Shown piece by piece: positions 42,538 to 46,369 of a stretch of DNA of 46,369 nucleotides. The stretch comes from a virus. The position numbers and the translations under genes were made by a program. Below the pieces are notes generated by a model. It was given only the letters and a program-made list of their open reading frames with translations. It did no database searches and was not told where the DNA came from. Each line of letters opens with the position of its first letter. The first letter of the stretch is position 1. The stretch lies in IMG/VR virus record IMGVR_UViG_3300024517_000026, positions 1 through 46,369 of that record; one strand, 5' to 3'.

Positions 42538-44034
42538 TTATTCCACTCTAAATGTAAAAGTCTCTGATTGTTCTTCGTATACTTGATTGAGGAAATATGC
42601 AAACTTAATTCCATATTCATACCCCGACTCTAGTAGTGAAACGTCTAAGTCAAAATAACTACCAGATTGATCATAAGATAGGCGAGTAGAATCATATGAG
42701 CCAGTTCCAAAATCAATAACAACTTTTGAATCCACAACTCTAAAAATTTTGTAATATGCATCGTCTACAACTTTTAATTGTATCGGTGCTGCTGCACGAG
42801 TATAAATGGTATCATCCCAATTCTTTTCGCGTGTAAAGACCCTGAACCTATTGTTATCATCGCGACAATATTCAGATTTTATATTTACTATCGAAGTAAC
42901 ATATTTGGGTATGTAAAATATTTGCGATGGTTTAAGTGTTTTTGGATTGTAACTACCAGTATAATAGCAAATTGTTTCACCAGCATTAGACCACCGATCA
43001 AATACAACCTCCTCCGTAGTCCTAAGAGCAAAGGATGCAGTATAAATGCCAGTCTCTACCCACCCGCCTGTGATTGGGTTATCCGGGGCGGCGGAGATTT
43101 GTGCTCCTGTGGATGCAGATATATAATTTCTTACATAAATTGGTCCTGTTCCAATTCCATTAAGATTGGTGGGTTGACCATTATAATAATTATACAAGTA
43201 TAGGGTCATTAAATTGTCTGCTCCGCTCAATACAGAACTAGAGACAAAGAACTTTCCACGGTCATCTTTGCGCGTGTTGTCCCATCGTGCTTCTATTATT
43301 GGGCGGCTGAAGAAATATTCACTTCCCCGTGCTGAAAAGAATTTTGAATAATAAGATCTAGAACCATCACCACTTTGACAAAGCTCTTGACTACAAGTAA
43401 GAAAAACTCCTAAACCATAATTTTCATATCCATTTCCCACTGTACCAGTGATCCATTTTTCTACAAGTTTGGTAATATCAACTTCTAGATCTTCTGTTCC
43501 TATTCTAAAAGTTTGTTTATAGTTTACAGCAGAATATTGTGATGCCGTCAAGTATGAACCACCCTCTATGGAAGTTCCAAGAATGTCTTTCCAAGTAGTG
43601 TGAGCCTGCGCATTTATCCAGTTAGATCCAGTGCCGCCATAAGTTTCATCTGAATAGTTGGACAAGTCAACCCCGTATCCTTCTTCCCATGACTGAGAGA
43701 CAGGAGAGACTACCAAAGTAAAATCACGAGGAACTGTGGTGGTACTAACAACGTTCGCAAGTTTTAAATAAAATCCCACGCTACCTGACGCGGGTATTTT
43801 GCCAGCAGTACGATCTGATAGAATTGTTGTACCCGGATCACTAGAAGATACGGGAAATTGTATCAAGACCCTAGCAGCCTCTAATGAAAAACTATTCGCT
43901 TGGGCATAGATGGAGAAAATCTCCATTGAATCTGCAAGGCCCATATTGGAACCTGTGGCACGAGTTTCAAGATTTGCTTTATAAGCATTAGTGATTGTAT
44001 TGTCTTTATATGCGGTGTATCGTTTAATGCCCAT
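42538..44034 (-). CDS. Baseplate/tail-cluster protein with DNRLRE-like domain
   Basis: 498 residues. Residues about 1-215 fit the DNRLRE beta-sandwich found on surface and tail proteins: RYTAYKDNTITNAY, ARVLIQFPVS, then SPVSQSWEEGYG, WINAQAHTTWKDILG and VDITKLVEKWITGT followed by NYGLGVFLT. The rest is strand-rich (repeated FFSARGSEYFFSRPIIEARW) and ends YEEQSETFTFRVE. The ATG has AGTAGGT upstream and the gene starts 9 bases after the gp6-like gene. T4 has gp7 or gp53 in this neighbourhood, so a wedge-associated role is plausible. DNRLRE domains often support fibre or adhesin assembly. Confidence 0.7.
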   Translation of the reverse strand: MGIKRYTAYKDNTITNAYKANLETRATGSNMGLADSMEIFSIYAQANSFSLEAARVLIQFPVSSSDPGTTILSDRTAGKIPASGSVGFYLKLANVVSTTTVPRDFTLVVSPVSQSWEEGYGVDLSNYSDETYGGTGSNWINAQAHTTWKDILGTSIEGGSYLTASQYSAVNYKQTFRIGTEDLEVDITKLVEKWITGTVGNGYENYGLGVFLTCSQELCQSGDGSRSYYSKFFSARGSEYFFSRPIIEARWDNTRKDDRGKFFVSSSVLSGADNLMTLYLYNYYNGQPTNLNGIGTGPIYVRNYISASTGAQISAAPDNPITGGWVETGIYTASFALRTTEEVVFDRWSNAGETICYYTGSYNPKTLKPSQIFYIPKYVTSIVNIKSEYCRDDNNRFRVFTREKNWDDTIYTRAAAPIQLKVVDDAYYKIFRVVDSKVVIDFGTGSYDSTRLSYDQSGSYFDLDVSLLESGYEYGIKFAYFLNQVYEEQSETFTFRVE

Positions 44035-44043
44035 TATGAATAC

Positions 44044-45846
44044 CTACTTGATCGCTCCTTTGATGTCTTGTGCTGGAATCTTTAATTCTAGAATTGCGTT
44101 AGTTGGGACTTCGATGTATCTTTCATCCGGTGATGTTTGCCCCTCTATATCAAAATAAGTATCCGAATAGGACGCTCCTGTTTTTTGAGAAACTTTCACA
44201 CTCAACACATCTACTAATCCCGGAACTTGTTGCAAAGTTTTATAAATTTCTGTTATATAAAATGGTTCGCCAATTTCCATTTTCTGTGTTCCAAAGCGAT
44301 CTCGCAGTGCTTGGGTAGCACGATCTAAAACCAAAAACCTGTTAGTCTCCACTTCGCCCTTCGCCACAAAGTCTATTCCAATATTAACAATCTTTGCATC
44401 TAAAATATCTACCGTGTCGTTTATCATTCTACTTTGATTGATCCAATTTTTTAAATTATTTTTTATAGAAGAGTTTGCAGTTATTAGATTTCCGTTTATG
44501 TCTTCAGAAATTATATACATATTCAAATTTCTCTTGAATGAATCAGGATCTTGCATTATGCTTACTCTTTTTATTGCTCCGAAATTTGGTGGCATTGAAT
44601 ATGCGATGCTTTTATAGTCTTGGGCTGTAACTGCTCTATTTTGAGAAGCAAACGTATCATACATTCTAATCTTTAGATCTTCTGTCGTGGGTATCGTGAT
44701 GTCTCCAATAATTGGTTCGTCATTATTTATTTCTATAGAATTACGAACATCTGAAACTAACGCTGAATTTAAGTTTACTACATCCTCAAAGTCTAGGATA
44801 GCATTATCAACTTGCGTCAAGGTGTCTGACGTAGCATTGACGTTTCCAATTTGATTGGTTCTCAGAATAATACTTAGACTGGTATTAGATGGAGAAACTC
44901 CCAACTTATCCGTTCCTAACATATTGGTAGGATCAAATGATGGCTGAGTAATGTAATCTCTCCCATGTACGTTCAAGATAACTGTACTAGGATCAATATA
45001 GGGATCGCTTAAGGTATTAGTGTCCGAACCAGCACCAAATTGTATAAAAGTGGTGTTAGCGTCTCGCTCGACAATAAAGCGACGAGGAACCGCAAAGGGC
45101 TTCAAGAGAGATGGCGTTGTTGCTTTGTTCGCTCCACGGTTTGTGACTGCCTTAAAAATTACATCTTGCGATAAATAATCTACACCATAAAATTCATTAC
45201 CTTCTTGGTCAATGATAGAAATAACTTCAGAAACGTCCGGGGTGTCTAGTTGTAATCTCAAAAATCTTTGGAATGTTCCAATCTCTATTATTTCTTGCGT
45301 TCTTCGTCCCGATATCACTTGACCAAAAGACTTGATGGCATAGTGTGTTGGTGTTCCCGTAGTTTGATCAACGCGAGCGACCACAACATTTAATAGGGGG
45401 TCGGTAAAACTCACATCCTGATTTAATAGAAAACCATTTCCATTTTGAGAAGTGAAAGAACTATTCCTCTTGAGTATGGGAATATACCTTTGGTCCGGTC
45501 CAAGGCCCGAGGCATTCGCAGGAACTACTACATAAAAAGTTGCTATACCATATGAAGTTGGGTTGCCCTTAAGTTGAAACCCCATTTGCTTTCCCAACTT
45601 TAAAACATTGTTATATTCTACCGCAGTATCTACAAAAGACTCGTTAACATTGTAGTCGAGGTAAAAAGATAAAATATCCCCAACATATGAAACAGTGTCT
45701 AGCATAAGAGCACCGAAACCCGCTTCATTAAAATCTTTGAAAGTATTGGGATAGTATCTTCTGGCATAATCAACCAAGTCTTCCTTAATTGAGTTAAAGT
45801 CTCGCGAAGTATATTTTATTGCTGGAAGTGGTTTTTTGTTAGCCAA
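44044..45846 (-). CDS. 6: Baseplate wedge subunit (T4 gp6-like, baseplate J family)
   Basis: 600 residues, near T4 gp6 (660). The N-terminus YTSRDFNSIKEDLVDYARRY, then DFNEAGFGALMLDTVSYVGD and the YLDYNVNESFVDTA segment, is characteristic. The middle has the family's beta region (RFIVERDANTTFIQFGAGSD) and RAVTAQDYKSIAYSMPPNFG, which matches the gpJ/gp6 core (A-x-[TS]-x-x-D-[YF]). gp6 dimers form the iris-like ring that joins the six baseplate wedges. The start codon appears to be TTG at 45846: a GGGGGGAAAA run lies about 9 bases upstream and no ATG precedes the conserved sequence. It follows the gp25-like gene by 26 bases, the same order as in T4. Confidence 0.92.
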   Translation of the reverse strand: MANKKPLPAIKYTSRDFNSIKEDLVDYARRYYPNTFKDFNEAGFGALMLDTVSYVGDILSFYLDYNVNESFVDTAVEYNNVLKLGKQMGFQLKGNPTSYGIATFYVVVPANASGLGPDQRYIPILKRNSSFTSQNGNGFLLNQDVSFTDPLLNVVVARVDQTTGTPTHYAIKSFGQVISGRRTQEIIEIGTFQRFLRLQLDTPDVSEVISIIDQEGNEFYGVDYLSQDVIFKAVTNRGANKATTPSLLKPFAVPRRFIVERDANTTFIQFGAGSDTNTLSDPYIDPSTVILNVHGRDYITQPSFDPTNMLGTDKLGVSPSNTSLSIILRTNQIGNVNATSDTLTQVDNAILDFEDVVNLNSALVSDVRNSIEINNDEPIIGDITIPTTEDLKIRMYDTFASQNRAVTAQDYKSIAYSMPPNFGAIKRVSIMQDPDSFKRNLNMYIISEDINGNLITANSSIKNNLKNWINQSRMINDTVDILDAKIVNIGIDFVAKGEVETNRFLVLDRATQALRDRFGTQKMEIGEPFYITEIYKTLQQVPGLVDVLSVKVSQKTGASYSDTYFDIEGQTSPDERYIEVPTNAILELKIPAQDIKGAIK

Positions 45847-45872
45847 AATAAATTTTCCCCCCTAGGATATAA

Positions 45873-46262
45873 TTAGTTAATTGGTAAAGTTATATCTAAT
45901 CTATCCGTAAAATCTAACGGAGTGATAATATAGGTCATAGACATATACAAAAAGTTTGCATCTAGTTCTGGGTTATCTCTTTGGGACGCAAATGAAATCC
46001 CTTGAATGTTTATCCAAGGAATATAAACTCCAACTTGCTGAGATATTTTTCCTGCAATATCTGATCTTACTTGCTCTGATTCTAATTCAAACAAATAGGT
46101 TCTCAACCCCACCCCAAAATTTGGGTCCATTATTCTTTCTCCTGGGACAGTTAAAATAAGCCCTACGAGATTTTGTTTAACAGCCTCCTGAAATGTCTGA
46201 TTTAATTGATACCCGTTTGTGGCATCAAGTGTTAGCGGTAGGCTTGGTGATATTCCTGTCAT
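45873..46262 (-). CDS. 25: Baseplate wedge protein (T4 gp25-like, GpW/gp25 family)
   Basis: 129 residues, matching T4 gp25 (132). The family core is visible: TFQEAVKQNLVGLILTVPGE, then RIMDPNFGVGLRTYLFEL (the E-R-x-x-x-P-x-F-G-x-G-L-x-x-x-L-F signature), a short helix (RSDIAGKISQQVGVYIPW) and the last two strands. gp25 initiates sheath polymerisation at the baseplate, with homologues in type VI secretion (TssE). The ATG has AAGGAGA 8 bases upstream. It begins 11 bases after the stop of the partial proline-rich gene. Confidence 0.93.
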   Translation of the reverse strand: MTGISPSLPLTLDATNGYQLNQTFQEAVKQNLVGLILTVPGERIMDPNFGVGLRTYLFELESEQVRSDIAGKISQQVGVYIPWINIQGISFASQRDNPELDANFLYMSMTYIITPLDFTDRLDITLPIN

Positions 46263-46273
46263 TTTTTTTCTCC

Positions 46274-46369
46274 TTATGATTCGGTTGGGCCAGATGGTTC
46301 ACAATCTGGTCTTACGAATGGTCCTCCTGTCGGATATTGTTTGGGTGGCGTATTGGGTGGGCCATAAAA
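46274..46369 (-). CDS. C-terminal end of a proline-rich protein (partial)
   Basis: 31 codons plus a TAA are visible, entering from the window edge: residues run FYGPPNTPPKQYPTGGPFVR then PDCEPSGPTES. The tail is Pro/Gly-rich and probably unstructured. It ends 11 bases before the gp25-like ATG. In T4 the gene before 25 is 53 (or 5 in the spike group), but too little remains to assign a family. Confidence 0.5.
   Translation of the reverse strand, partial: FYGPPNTPPKQYPTGGPFVRPDCEPSGPTES

Noticed and set aside
1-46369. tRNA genes, CRISPR arrays, insertion sequences, inteins or introns.
   Set aside because: No cloverleaf-like T-arm sequences, regularly spaced repeats, transposase motifs or intein blocks were noticed by eye; a tRNA scan would be needed to be certain.

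Overview
This window is a densely packed segment of a tailed-phage genome. It is T4-like (contractile-tail, myovirus type) and of the kind found in marine viromes. The evidence is a T4 gp17-type large terminase directly followed by a gp20-type portal, a gp21-type prohead protease, gp25 and gp6 baseplate-wedge proteins, RuvC, a DnaG-type primase and a gp47/gp46-type nuclease. The DNA is AT-rich (roughly 40% GC by eye). All genes lie on the minus strand, and many neighbours overlap by 4 bases (ATGA or GTGA). I saw no tRNA, rRNA, insertion sequence or CRISPR array, and no gene-free stretch over 300 bases. The host cannot be read from the sequence.

Layout in transcription order (right to left). 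(1) 46369-21349, baseplate and virion structure: the end of a proline-rich protein, gp25, gp6, a DNRLRE-like protein, a giant 3,421-residue protein with lectin-like LamG modules, then seven further structural or probable structural proteins including a tandem paralogous pair. (2) 21336-16152, DNA metabolism: RuvC-type resolvase, zinc-binding/TOPRIM primase, two small tagged proteins, and one 1,047-residue polypeptide fusing SbcD/Mre11 (gp47-like) to SbcC/Rad50 (gp46-like). RuvC and SbcDC each carry a sigma70-like promoter placed almost at the start codon. (3) 16116-11529, an accessory block: two small membrane proteins (holin candidates), four tagged proteins, two membrane-anchored coiled-coil proteins, a zinc ribbon protein and two more proteins. 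(4) 11519-2027, packaging and head assembly: large terminase, portal, three conserved unknowns, a rho-independent terminator, an FtsZ/tubulin-family GTPase, prohead protease, a ParB-like protein, small proteins and a phage ribosomal protein bS21. (5) 2014-1: a tail fibre/adhesin with a GTG start that runs off the window.

Two observations stand out. First, at least eight otherwise unrelated proteins start with (or contain) the same short amphipathic peptide, consensus M-K-[ILV]-[TS]-[KR]-x-x-L-x-x-I-I-[KQ]-E-E. Its codons differ between copies while the peptide is kept, and it contains the (I/L)-x-E pattern cut by T4-type prohead proteases. I infer a capsid-targeting tag that loads a set of cargo proteins into the head. 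Second, a tubulin/FtsZ-like GTPase with a long acidic N-terminal extension sits immediately before the prohead protease. Its extension ends in a putative cleavage site like the one near the N-terminus of the protease itself, which suggests a cytoskeletal protein tied to capsid assembly.

Major capsid protein, scaffold gp22, tail sheath, tail tube and DNA polymerase were not recognised here and presumably lie outside the window.
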